A stretch of DNA of 18,323 nucleotides from JAYODZ01 sp965660195 (GTDB taxonomy: Bacteria; Pseudomonadota; Alphaproteobacteria; RS24). Below, piece after piece: positions 1 through 6,863 of this stretch. Position 1 is the first letter of the stretch, and every line of letters begins with the position of its first letter. The stretch spans positions 1 to 18,323 of the forward strand of contig CBFHZM010000031.1 of assembly GCA_965660195.1 (NCBI GenBank), given 5' to 3'. Position numbers and translations under genes: made by a program. Below the pieces are notes generated by a model that did no database searches, was not told the DNA's origin, and saw nothing but the letters and a program-made list of their open reading frames with translations.

Positions 1-266
1 AAGAACCCTATCATTTTTCAACCAGATCCGGAAAGGTCAAGTCCTTCACCGAGGACTGGTTGGCTTTTACCCGTTCGCCGCCGCATCTCTATGGTAATAT
101 TTCTTTCGATGGTGGAGGAAATATTTTTATGGAGATGGCTGGTTTCGCGCCCGGCGAGTTAGAAATTGGCAGCGATGTCGAAATGCAGTTCCGGATTAAG
201 GATATCGATACGCAACGTGGCTTTCATCGATATTTCTGGAAGGCAATTCCGAAACGGAGAGATTAA
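1..266 (+). CDS. DUF35 OB-fold protein, C-terminal part (thiolase partner)
   Basis: This is the 3' end of a gene that begins before the window. The open frame is read from base 3 and ends with TAA at 264-266. The visible 87 residues resemble the OB-fold half of DUF35 (acyl-CoA-associated) proteins: a GKVKSFT strand, then PPHLYGNISFDGGG and a later GSDVEMQFR segment. In this family a rubredoxin-like zinc ribbon comes first; that part would lie outside the window. The thiolase ATG begins at the base after the stop codon, so the two genes are almost certainly translated together. DUF35 proteins commonly sit beside SCP-x type thiolases or thiolase-like aldolases and bind them as partner subunits (for example ChsH2 with Ltp2). 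A role in presenting the CoA substrate to the downstream thiolase is inferred. Confidence 0.75.
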   Translation, partial: EPYHFSTRSGKVKSFTEDWLAFTRSPPHLYGNISFDGGGNIFMEMAGFAPGELEIGSDVEMQFRIKDIDTQRGFHRYFWKAIPKRRD

Positions 267-1466
267 ATGGCAGAAGGTATCAAAGATAAAGTCGCTATCA
301 TCGGCATGGGCTGCAGTAAATTCGGCGAGCGTTGGGACGCGCGTCCAGAAGACTTGGTGACTGAGGCATTTGAAGAAGCGATTGCTGATGCTGGGATCGA
401 GAAAGATCAAATCGAGGCTGGTTGGTTTGGCGTGTTCTTTGACGAGCAAAATGTCGGTAAGTCTGCCTATCCTCTGTCGCAATATTTGCGCTTGCCAAAT
501 ATTCCCGTAACACGGGTCGAAAATCTCTGTGCAACGGGTACTGAAGCCTTGCGCGGTGCCGTATATGCGGTGGCTGCAGGCGCCTGCGATATTGCGTTAG
601 CCATGGGGACCGAGAAACTTAAAGATACCGGTTTCTCGGGGTTGCCCGAGCGGACCAAGGGCACATTTGAGGATTTATATCAGCCGGGCTTCACGGCGCC
701 GGGCGCTTTTGCGCAATTGGGTGCTGCCTATGCAGCAAAGTATCAGCTGGAAATGTCCGAGTTGAAACGGGCCATGGCGCATATTTCCTGGAAGAGCCAT
801 GAAAATGGCGCCATCAACCCGAAGGCGCATTTGCAGTCGCGCCTCACCATTGAGCAAATTTTGGATGCCCCGACAATTGCCTATCCGCTTGGTGTGTTTG
901 ATTGTTGTGGCGTATCGGATGGGGCGGCATGCGCGATTGTGGCGCGGCCGGAAATTGCCAAATCGCTGGTCGGTGATAATTATGTGACAGTCAAGGCGAT
1001 GCAATTGGCGCCGTCAAATGGCGTTGAAATGGGGCACCAGTCTTGGGATGGGGCCAGTACAATTACGACACGTCGAGCATCTCAGCGCGCTTACGCTGAA
1101 GCCGGTATTTCCGATCCGCGCAAAGATATTAGCATGACGGAAGTGCATGATTGTTTCTCTATTACGGAACTGGTGCTGATGGAAGACTTGTGGCTATCGG
1201 ATGATGGTCGCGCGGTGCATGATATTTTGGATGGTCGATTTGATGCCGCGGGTGATATTCCCTGCCAAATCGACGGAGGCCTGAAATGTTTTGGACATCC
1301 GATCGGAGCGTCTGGCCTGCGGATGACATATGAAATTTACCTACAGCTTTTAGGCCGTGCCGCCGATCGGCAGTTGAAAGATCCGAAATTTGGTCTGGCG
1401 CATAATCTCGGTGGCATTCCGAACCGGAATGTTGCTGCTGTCTCAATTTTTGGACTCAACGACTAA
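267..1466 (+). CDS. SCP-x type thiolase (acetyl-CoA acyltransferase family)
   Basis: A 399-residue thiolase-superfamily protein, typical in length. It opens with VAIIGMGCSKFGE, as SCP-x/SCP2 thiolases do. The likely nucleophile is Cys88 in ENLCATGTEA. The other conserved blocks are HDCF at 294-297 and GGLKCFGHPIGASG at about 337-350, containing His344. Because Cys88, the HDCF block and His344 are all present, it looks like an active thiolase and not a Cys-lacking aldolase of the Ltp2 kind. Expected reaction: CoA-dependent cleavage of a 3-oxoacyl-CoA, or the reverse condensation, in the cytoplasm. It starts directly after the DUF35 stop, so the two probably form a heteromeric complex. Its TAA overlaps the stop codon of the convergent Rieske gene. 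The substrate cannot be read from sequence; aromatic, branched or steroid-like acyl chains are all possible. Confidence 0.88.
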   Translation: MAEGIKDKVAIIGMGCSKFGERWDARPEDLVTEAFEEAIADAGIEKDQIEAGWFGVFFDEQNVGKSAYPLSQYLRLPNIPVTRVENLCATGTEALRGAVYAVAAGACDIALAMGTEKLKDTGFSGLPERTKGTFEDLYQPGFTAPGAFAQLGAAYAAKYQLEMSELKRAMAHISWKSHENGAINPKAHLQSRLTIEQILDAPTIAYPLGVFDCCGVSDGAACAIVARPEIAKSLVGDNYVTVKAMQLAPSNGVEMGHQSWDGASTITTRRASQRAYAEAGISDPRKDISMTEVHDCFSITELVLMEDLWLSDDGRAVHDILDGRFDAAGDIPCQIDGGLKCFGHPIGASGLRMTYEIYLQLLGRAADRQLKDPKFGLAHNLGGIPNRNVAAVSIFGLND

Positions 1467-2854
1467 CGTCGCTTTTTCGTCGGCGCTTTGGTTTTCGATT
1501 GAGTAGCCGCGCGGCGCTGCGGTTTACCTGCCTTACCCTTGATATAAGTCTCGATCGTTTCATGGAAGTGTCGGATACGCAGTTCCTGATTGCCGATCCA
1601 TAGCCCCTCATAGGCTGAGCTATTCATTCCGGCTTGCACGAAGGGTAGGTTATAGGCGTCTTGATTAATCACCAGGCCAAGTGAAATTTCGCCATTCTTA
1701 TAATTTTTATGAACTGGACGCCGATAGGTTTCAGGGTCGAATTCATTATCGGGTAATTCATAAAAATAATAGTCGAAATACATTTTGTTGGGGTCATCCG
1801 GATGCGGCCTTTGTCGGAACATCATCATGTCATCGGCATGCACATTCATCGTGATGTTCGGGAAGATCATATAGTGATAATCGTCGGTTAATTGATCGTC
1901 ATTGAGGTCGCTATAATCTTTGCCTTGTGCAGGCCCATTGGCGCGTTTGTGTTTTTGGACATCTTTACGGATATCATGCACGGAGCCTTCATACTCAGCT
2001 GGATCCATGCCAGCGCCCTTCATGACCACTTTAATGGGGGGCGGAATTTCACCTGGCGCTAATACGCGCGGGCTGAGAACGCCAAAGGCTATCAGATAAC
2101 GGTTATGCTTGTCATAGCAATCGATTTGGATGTCGAGATCATCGAGATAGTAGAGGAGTTGCGGATGTGTGCCCTGCACATGATAGCTCTCATTAAAGGC
2201 GTCCACCGAAGCCTTCCAGTTGCAATCCCATTCGACGGTGAGGGTTTTGGTCAGCACCATGCGCTCGAAATGATACGGGTCGAGGTGTTCAGGTATAACG
2301 CCGAGGTAATCGCGTAAAGGTTCAACATCGGGGTTCAAGCTAAACCAAACAAACGAACCCCAAACATCGCATGGCCGCTCAATTAGGCCGCCGCATTTTG
2401 GCGCCCCTTGTGGAAAGGTTTCAAGGTCCGGAATATCAACAAACCGACCATCCTGCCCATATTCCCAGTCATGATAACGACACTTAAAGGTGCCTGCCGT
2501 TGTGGCCTCGACAGGCTTTTCGAAGCTGTGAACGAGTTTATTGCCGCGGTGTAGACAGACATTGAAAAAGGCCTTTACCGACCCATCTTTTTGTCGCACC
2601 AACAGGATCGACTCGCGGCCGATCTCGGTGACGAAATGATCACCAGTTTCAGGAATATCCTCTTCACGACAGCCGAGGAGCCAGACTTTCGACCAAATTT
2701 TTTCCCATTCTAATTGCTTGAATTCGTGCGACGTGTAGCGGTCGGCTGGGATGAGCTTGTTACCAAGCTTGGGATCTGGAGCTTTCGCAACGGGTGTACC
2801 GCCTGGAACAGGCTTATCGGTCCGTTGAATAACCTGCTGACGTCTGACTTTCAT
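1463..2854 (-). CDS. Rieske non-heme iron oxygenase, alpha subunit
   Basis: A 463-residue ring-hydroxylating oxygenase large subunit. The Rieske [2Fe-2S] ligands are Cys100 and His102 (CLHRGNK) with Cys125 and His128 (CRYHDW). The mononuclear iron site is NESYHVQGTH, giving His225 and His230, with Asp399 in NQDAYNLPF as probable third ligand. I chose the ATG at 2854: it has an AAGGAC ribosome site a few bases upstream and lies 14 bp after the stop of the dehydrogenase gene. A longer frame to 2962 would overlap that gene and adds residues unlike the family. The family hydroxylates aromatic or other hydrophobic substrates using electrons from a ferredoxin and reductase. No beta subunit, ferredoxin or reductase gene is in the window. 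The last 25 or so residues are strongly basic and Lys/Arg-rich, an unusual tail. Confidence 0.9.
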   Translation of the reverse strand: MKVRRQQVIQRTDKPVPGGTPVAKAPDPKLGNKLIPADRYTSHEFKQLEWEKIWSKVWLLGCREEDIPETGDHFVTEIGRESILLVRQKDGSVKAFFNVCLHRGNKLVHSFEKPVEATTAGTFKCRYHDWEYGQDGRFVDIPDLETFPQGAPKCGGLIERPCDVWGSFVWFSLNPDVEPLRDYLGVIPEHLDPYHFERMVLTKTLTVEWDCNWKASVDAFNESYHVQGTHPQLLYYLDDLDIQIDCYDKHNRYLIAFGVLSPRVLAPGEIPPPIKVVMKGAGMDPAEYEGSVHDIRKDVQKHKRANGPAQGKDYSDLNDDQLTDDYHYMIFPNITMNVHADDMMMFRQRPHPDDPNKMYFDYYFYELPDNEFDPETYRRPVHKNYKNGEISLGLVINQDAYNLPFVQAGMNSSAYEGLWIGNQELRIRHFHETIETYIKGKAGKPQRRAATQSKTKAPTKKRR

Positions 2855-2868
2855 AAATGAGTGTCCTT

Positions 2869-3633
2869 TTACAATTGAACGCGTTTTGTATAGCCACCAT
2901 CGACCACGAGATTGACCCCGCTGACCCAGCTTGCTGCAGGGCTTGAGAGAAATACGATACAATTTGCCACTTCTTCAGGTGTTCCGAGGCGCCCCAAAGC
3001 ATGCGTCTTCTCGGTGATTTCAAAGAATTTAGCATTCGATGTTTTGATCATGTCCCATGCCCCGCCGTCGAAATAAATCGGGCCAGGTGCGACAGAATTA
3101 ACGCGGATATTTTTCGGGCCATGCGTCTGGCTGAGGTTCTTGGCGTAATTGATCAACGCGGCTTTCATCGCATTATATGGCTGCGGTTCGGCGAAGGTTT
3201 CGACCGCTGCTGTTGAGCTCAACATGGTGATAGCGCCGCCGCCGCGGGCTTCCATGTGCGGCAGAACCGCTTCGACGCCACGCACGGTGCCGAGAATGTC
3301 ATATTCGAAGTTACGCCACCAGTTCTTCTCGCTATCATTACCACCACCGGCTGACACATTCGGGATGAAGATATCGACGCCGCCGAGCTCTTCCGCCATC
3401 TCTTCAATCCAAGCTTCGTATTCTTCTTTGTTTTTGATGTTGCAGGCTTTACCAACAATCCGTCCATCGGCCATCAGGCTGATTTCTTTAACTGCACGCG
3501 TAACGCTCTCGGGTGTGCGCGAGCAAATTGCGACATTGGCGCCTTCTTCAGCAAATAGATTAGCAATGCGCCGCCCGATACCTGCGGTTGCACCCGTGAT
3601 CAGAACATTTTTGTCGCGTAAACCTAAATCCAT
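2869..3633 (-). CDS. Short-chain dehydrogenase/reductase (SDR)
   Basis: A 254-residue classical SDR with a Rossmann fold. The cofactor motif TGATAGIG is at 13-20, and NVSAGG at about 92-97 replaces the usual NNAG. The catalytic set is Ser139/Ser140, Tyr153 and Lys157 (YNAMK). The PG motif APGPI follows at about 182-186, and the C-terminus has the usual VVDGGYT. The start is supported by a GAGGAG ribosome site just before the ATG. It is the first gene of an operon with the Rieske oxygenase, 14 bp apart, so it probably oxidises the alcohol or dihydrodiol made by, or supplied to, that oxygenase. NAD(H) versus NADP(H) preference is not determined here; Ser38-Arg39 after the second beta strand could suit NADP. 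The pathway role is inferred from the neighbour only. Confidence 0.9.
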   Translation of the reverse strand: MDLGLRDKNVLITGATAGIGRRIANLFAEEGANVAICSRTPESVTRAVKEISLMADGRIVGKACNIKNKEEYEAWIEEMAEELGGVDIFIPNVSAGGGNDSEKNWWRNFEYDILGTVRGVEAVLPHMEARGGGAITMLSSTAAVETFAEPQPYNAMKAALINYAKNLSQTHGPKNIRVNSVAPGPIYFDGGAWDMIKTSNAKFFEITEKTHALGRLGTPEEVANCIVFLSSPAASWVSGVNLVVDGGYTKRVQL

Positions 3634-3684
3634 GATTGTCTCCTCGCAGCTATGCCGATGCGGCTTAAGCTCTCAATTTTGGCC

Positions 3685-3723
3685 ACCTAGAGTGTACATA
3701 GGTCGCGCTGAGATAGGAATTAA
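3685..3723 (-). promoter_or_regulatory. Possible promoter and operator of the SDR-Rieske operon
   Basis: On the minus strand, TTAATT (3718-3723) and TATGTA (3695-3700) are 17 bp apart and could be a weak -35/-10 pair. The inverted repeat ACCTA/TAGGT (3685-3689 and 3699-3703) encloses TGTACA and overlaps the proposed -10, as a repressor site would. The hexamers match the consensus only partly, so this is tentative. Confidence 0.28.
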
Positions 3724-3769
3724 CGATTCTAATAGGTGATAAATATAACGTAAAATCAGCGATTTAACA

Positions 3770-4198
3770 TCATAAAAGACCTAGCTGGCGCAAGCGCGGA
3801 ATTTCCTGTTTTGGACATTTGTCCATTATACAGGCTAATCCGTGCGTGCTGGCTATCTGGGCTGCTTCAGGTAATATGAGGCCTTGTTGTAACCAAATGG
3901 CTTTTGCGCCACAGGCAATGGCGTCTTCGACAACGGGTAATACATCGCTTAAGCGGCGAAAAACATCGACGAGATCTGGCACCTCCGGAAGATCAGCCAA
4001 TGAGGCATAGACGCGGCGCCCCATGAGAGACTGACCCGCCAGTCCTGGATTAACGGGAAAGAGCTGATAGCCGCAGTCGATGAGAAAGGCCATAACCTTG
4101 TAGCTATCCCGCTCCGGTTTGTGGCTGGCGCCGACCAACGCGATGGACTGCGTCGACGCCAAGACAGCTGCCATGTGAAGATCCTCGGACGATGCCAT
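3770..4198 (-). CDS. CoA-binding domain protein (YccU-like)
   Basis: A 142-residue protein of the small CoA-binding family with a single Rossmann-like domain. Visible motifs are IALVGASHKPERDSYKVM (19-36), VNPG (49-52), IWLQQG (101-106) and MDKCPKQEIPRL (125-136), which match YccU-type proteins in order and spacing. The ATG at 4198 was chosen because an AAGGG ribosome site precedes it and it gives the usual family length. The open frame extends to 4276 but that would overlap the aminotransferase. It begins 4 bp after the aminotransferase stop codon, so the two are co-transcribed and probably translationally coupled. The family binds CoA or acyl-CoA; its physiological role is poorly known, and no enzymatic reaction should be assumed. 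Confidence 0.82.
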   Translation of the reverse strand: MASSEDLHMAAVLASTQSIALVGASHKPERDSYKVMAFLIDCGYQLFPVNPGLAGQSLMGRRVYASLADLPEVPDLVDVFRRLSDVLPVVEDAIACGAKAIWLQQGLILPEAAQIASTHGLACIMDKCPKQEIPRLRQLGLL

Positions 4199-4202
4199 AG
4201 TT

Positions 4203-5369
4203 TTACCCTTTGGTCTGTTTAACCCAGCTGCGAATTCGGTCGCAGGCCTCGTGCATGTCTTCTGAACGACCAGCAAAAGATAGTCGTAAAGCCAAATGGC
4301 CGGCGTCGGGATCGAAGTCGCTGCCCGGCGTTACAGCGACACCTGCCTCGTGTAGCAGTCGATGGGCAATCAGGCGGCTATCATCCCCCAAGGCGCGGCT
4401 ATCGGCATAGAGGTAAAAAGCGCCATCGGGCTCGGGAAACTCACCGAGCAAAACCTCAGGTAATCCAGCTATTAGTATTTCGCGATTAGCAGCATAGCGG
4501 GCGACATGGGCCGATACTTCCGCTAGGGCGTCGGGATCGTTTAAAGCGGCGGTGGCGGCAATTTGCCCGAGCGTTGGTACTGAAATCAGAAGATTTTGGT
4601 TCAATCTTTCCATTGGTCCGATCAAGTCTTCAGGCACGACCATCCAGCCGATCCGATGCCCGGTCATGGAGAAAAACTTAGAAAATGAATTAACGATGAT
4701 CAGTGATGGCGACAGGTCGAGCGCTGTTGTAAACGGCTTGCCATAGCTGATGCCATGATAGATTTCATCGCTGATCAGTCGAATAGAATTGTCGTGGCAA
4801 TAGCTGGCAATTTCGGCCAAATCCTCCGGAGCGACGATGGCGCCGGTCGGGTTCATCGGGCTGGCGAGAATGAGCCCGTTGGGCTTTTCCGGTAGCGCAT
4901 GAATATCGTCGACCCGACAGCGCCAGCCCTGCGCCGCGCGTAACGGGATTGTTATATGCTGCATGCCGAGAAGGCCTAAAATATTTCGGTAGGCAGGATA
5001 GCCTGGGCTTGGCAAAGCAACACGGGCCCCAGGCGGGCAGGCGGTCAGCAACGCCATAACAAAACCTAAGGATGAGCCAAGCGTCACGACAATACGATCT
5101 TCGGTAACCGGTTTTTGATAGTAGCGGCTGTAATGCGCTGCTAGTGCTGTGCGTAACTCGGGAAGTCCGAGGGCTTGCGTATAGCCGTGGGCAGCGGTCT
5201 CATCGAGCGTTTGGCGGATCGCATGAATGGCAGCTTGCGGTGCGGGTGATTGCGGTTGTCCGACCTCCAAATGAATAATATGGCGCCCTTGCTGTTCCAG
5301 CGCGGCGGCGGCGCGCATGACATCCATAACGATAAAGGACGGGAGATCGGAGTTATAAAAATCGCGCAT
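4203..5369 (-). CDS. Class I/II PLP-dependent aminotransferase
   Basis: A 388-residue fold-type I aminotransferase of the aspartate aminotransferase superfamily. The family opening FIVMDVMRAAAALE leads to HLEVGQPQ. Cofactor residues are Asn173 in NPTG, Asp201 and Tyr204 in SDEIYHG, Lys231 in SFSKFFSMTGHRIGW as Schiff-base lysine, and Arg239 near the phosphate. Arg362 in LRLSF should bind the substrate alpha-carboxylate. The reaction would be transfer of an amino group between an amino acid and a 2-oxo acid; the specific amino acid is not predictable. The start at 5369 keeps the SDLPSFIVMD segment typical of the subfamily, although the ribosome site there (GATCGGA) is weak. It is first in an operon with the CoA-binding gene and divergent from the N-carbamoyl-amidase-like gene, suggesting it handles the amino acid released there. 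Confidence 0.88.
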   Translation of the reverse strand: MRDFYNSDLPSFIVMDVMRAAAALEQQGRHIIHLEVGQPQSPAPQAAIHAIRQTLDETAAHGYTQALGLPELRTALAAHYSRYYQKPVTEDRIVVTLGSSLGFVMALLTACPPGARVALPSPGYPAYRNILGLLGMQHITIPLRAAQGWRCRVDDIHALPEKPNGLILASPMNPTGAIVAPEDLAEIASYCHDNSIRLISDEIYHGISYGKPFTTALDLSPSLIIVNSFSKFFSMTGHRIGWMVVPEDLIGPMERLNQNLLISVPTLGQIAATAALNDPDALAEVSAHVARYAANREILIAGLPEVLLGEFPEPDGAFYLYADSRALGDDSRLIAHRLLHEAGVAVTPGSDFDPDAGHLALRLSFAGRSEDMHEACDRIRSWVKQTKG

Positions 5370-5420
5370 TCCGATCTGATGCTATAAATAAGCGCGCCCC
5401 GCAAGCCTAATTTCGCATTC

Positions 5421-5470
5421 GCCACTATAGGTGGCAGGACAATTGATTTTTTATGACATTTTCTATGACA
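5421..5470. promoter_or_regulatory. Divergent control region with inverted and direct repeats
   Basis: The 158-bp gap between the divergent aminotransferase and amidase-like genes holds a perfect inverted repeat GCCAC-TATAG-GTGGC (5421-5435). It also holds two direct copies of TATGACA (5452-5458 and 5464-5470), 12 bp apart start to start, close to one helical turn. Both are plausible protein-binding sites. I could not place a convincing promoter for either gene. Confidence 0.3.
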
Positions 5471-5527
5471 GAGTGCAGCAGCGGTAGTAAGCTTGAGCTG
5501 TTGAGTTTTGACTTTTGGAGCAAGCGC

Positions 5528-6145
5528 ATGGATAATTTTGCAGCATCTGGTTATGGCCAGGGAGAAATTGGTTTCGGCCAAAAATGTGCCGTTGTGATTG
5601 TCGATTTTCAAATCGGTTTCACAGATCCTGCGAGCCCAACTGGCGGCTCGCCGCTGATCCAAACAGCCGTTGATCGCACGGTTGACTTGATCGCTTTTGC
5701 GCACTCCAAAAATATTCCTGTTGCTTCATGCCGCGTGGCGTGGACGGGGCCCGATGAAATGGGCTATTGGAAAATCCCCCCGCTTTATGAAGGCGGCTTT
5801 TATATCGGCCATCCTTGGACGGAAATTGACCCCCGCCTTTCGGATCCGGAGCGGATTTTTGAATTCACCAAATCGGCGCCGTCGATCTTTTTCAAAACGC
5901 CACTTGTGACTTGGTTAACCAAGCACGGCGTTGATACCACTATTATTGCAGGCTGCACCAGCAGCGGCTGCGTGCGCGCATCGATTGTTGATAGCTTCTC
6001 ATATGGCTACCGCACGATTGTTGCCGAAGATTGTTGTGGTGATCAAGATCAAGAGGCGCATGACAGCAATATGCGCGACGTTGGGCGTCGTTACGCTGAT
6101 GTCATGATGCTCGATGATATTATGGCTGCACTGGCCGATCGGTAA
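5528..6145 (+). CDS. Isochorismatase-family cysteine hydrolase, N-carbamoylsarcosine amidase-like
   Basis: A 205-residue cysteine hydrolase. The triad is Asp26 (VIVDFQIGFTDP), Lys115 (FEFTKSAPS) and Cys148 (GCTSSGCVRASIVDS); the 33-residue Lys-to-Cys spacing is the one known for N-carbamoylsarcosine amidohydrolase. The opening YGQGEIGFGQKCAVVIVDF and the AHDSNMRDVGRRYADV block also point to that subfamily. The ATG at 5528 has GGAG nine bases upstream; the frame is open to 5453 but lacks a better site there. The expected reaction is hydrolysis of an N-carbamoyl or amide bond, giving an amino acid with ammonia and carbon dioxide. It ends 6 bp from the YrdC-like gene and lies between the hyuAB operon and an aminotransferase, which suits a step after ring opening. 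Maleamate or ureidoacrylate amidase activity is the main alternative. Confidence 0.82.
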   Translation: MDNFAASGYGQGEIGFGQKCAVVIVDFQIGFTDPASPTGGSPLIQTAVDRTVDLIAFAHSKNIPVASCRVAWTGPDEMGYWKIPPLYEGGFYIGHPWTEIDPRLSDPERIFEFTKSAPSIFFKTPLVTWLTKHGVDTTIIAGCTSSGCVRASIVDSFSYGYRTIVAEDCCGDQDQEAHDSNMRDVGRRYADVMMLDDIMAALADR

Positions 6146-6151
6146 ATGCGT

Positions 6152-6835
6152 TTAGGCTTCGGGCCGCGGCGGCAGGTCGATTTGGAAATGCCGCTTTAGA
6201 ATCGCCGCAATATTCTCGTAACAACAGCCAAAGCGGACGACCTCTAATGTTTCGACATTCAGCAAGGTCGATGACATGCCCTGATGGCTGTATTTGACCG
6301 GGCCGTAATCAATAATCAGATCAGCCGCATCGCGGATTTCTTGCTGGATATCTTCGGCGCGGAAACGCGTTCCCGTGGTCGAAATATTTGCCGAAGAGCC
6401 GAACACCATGTGGCCCGACTGATACATTAAGCGCGTTATTTCTGCATGGAAACGGCCAGCATTTGTTAACATGGCCAGCGTGTCATTGACCGTACTACGC
6501 AAATAAAGATCACGATCAATATCCGCGAAAAGCGGATGATCGGGATTGCATGGCGCAATAATGCCGAGCGGCAAATCATAATCTTCAACAATTGCCGCAA
6601 CGATTTCTGCGCCGCGCGTCGATGTGATGTGCAACGACCGATGATGGTCGAGATTGCCAATCACGGCATTATATTTGGTGTTGGCGCGTTTTTTCTCATG
6701 AAAGATATGCATAATCGCATCGCGCGTGCGCCCGAGCCAGGCATAGCCAACATCCATCGGCATAATGGCGGTGCCGCCAGCCAGCAAAACCTCATACGCC
6801 TTTTGCGCATCGCTCGTGATATCGAGAACACCCAT
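6152..6835 (-). CDS. Divergent YrdC/Sua5-domain protein in a hydantoinase operon
   Basis: A 227-residue protein with one YrdC/Sua5/YciO domain. The recognisable blocks are GGTAIMPMDVGYAWLG (20-35), EKKRANTKYNAVIG (47-60), Arg113 in YLRSTVNDTL, GSSANISTTG (146-155), AADLIIDYG (170-178) and SSTLLNVET (188-196). TsaC/Sua5 enzymes make threonylcarbamoyl-AMP from threonine, bicarbonate and ATP for tRNA modification. Here the usual P-T-D/E is PMD (26-28), and the usual PGPxT segment appears as LPLGII (88-93), while the KxR and SSAN nucleotide-binding features remain. It is therefore likely a paralogue with another role, not the housekeeping enzyme. It starts 28 bp after hyuB with an AAGGGG ribosome site, so it belongs to the hyuAB operon. 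A carbamoyl- or carboxy-adenylate chemistry linked to HyuAB is conceivable but unproven. Confidence 0.75.
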   Translation of the reverse strand: MGVLDITSDAQKAYEVLLAGGTAIMPMDVGYAWLGRTRDAIMHIFHEKKRANTKYNAVIGNLDHHRSLHITSTRGAEIVAAIVEDYDLPLGIIAPCNPDHPLFADIDRDLYLRSTVNDTLAMLTNAGRFHAEITRLMYQSGHMVFGSSANISTTGTRFRAEDIQQEIRDAADLIIDYGPVKYSHQGMSSTLLNVETLEVVRFGCCYENIAAILKRHFQIDLPPRPEA

Positions 6836-6863
6836 AATTTACCCCTTGTGGGATCTCGCCCCC

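Noticed and set aside
2855..2962. Longer N-terminus for the Rieske oxygenase starting at 2962
   Set aside because: The extension lies inside the SDR coding region, lacks family similarity, and the ATG at 2854 has its own AAGGAC ribosome site.
3149..3739. A 196-codon open frame on the plus strand across the SDR gene
   Set aside because: It is antisense to a clear SDR gene with full catalytic motifs, has no recognisable domain and no good ribosome site; it is a shadow frame.
3751..3769. Short inverted repeat AAATC/GATTT after the CoA-binding gene as terminator
   Set aside because: The stem is five AT-rich pairs with a three-base loop and there is no T-run, so it would not terminate transcription reliably.
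4199..4276. Longer N-terminus for the CoA-binding protein starting at 4276
   Set aside because: It would overlap the end of the aminotransferase and exceed the usual family length; ATG 4198 has an AAGGG site.
5141..5704. A 187-codon open frame on the minus strand
   Set aside because: It overlaps the starts of both the aminotransferase and the amidase-like gene in other frames and shows no family motif.
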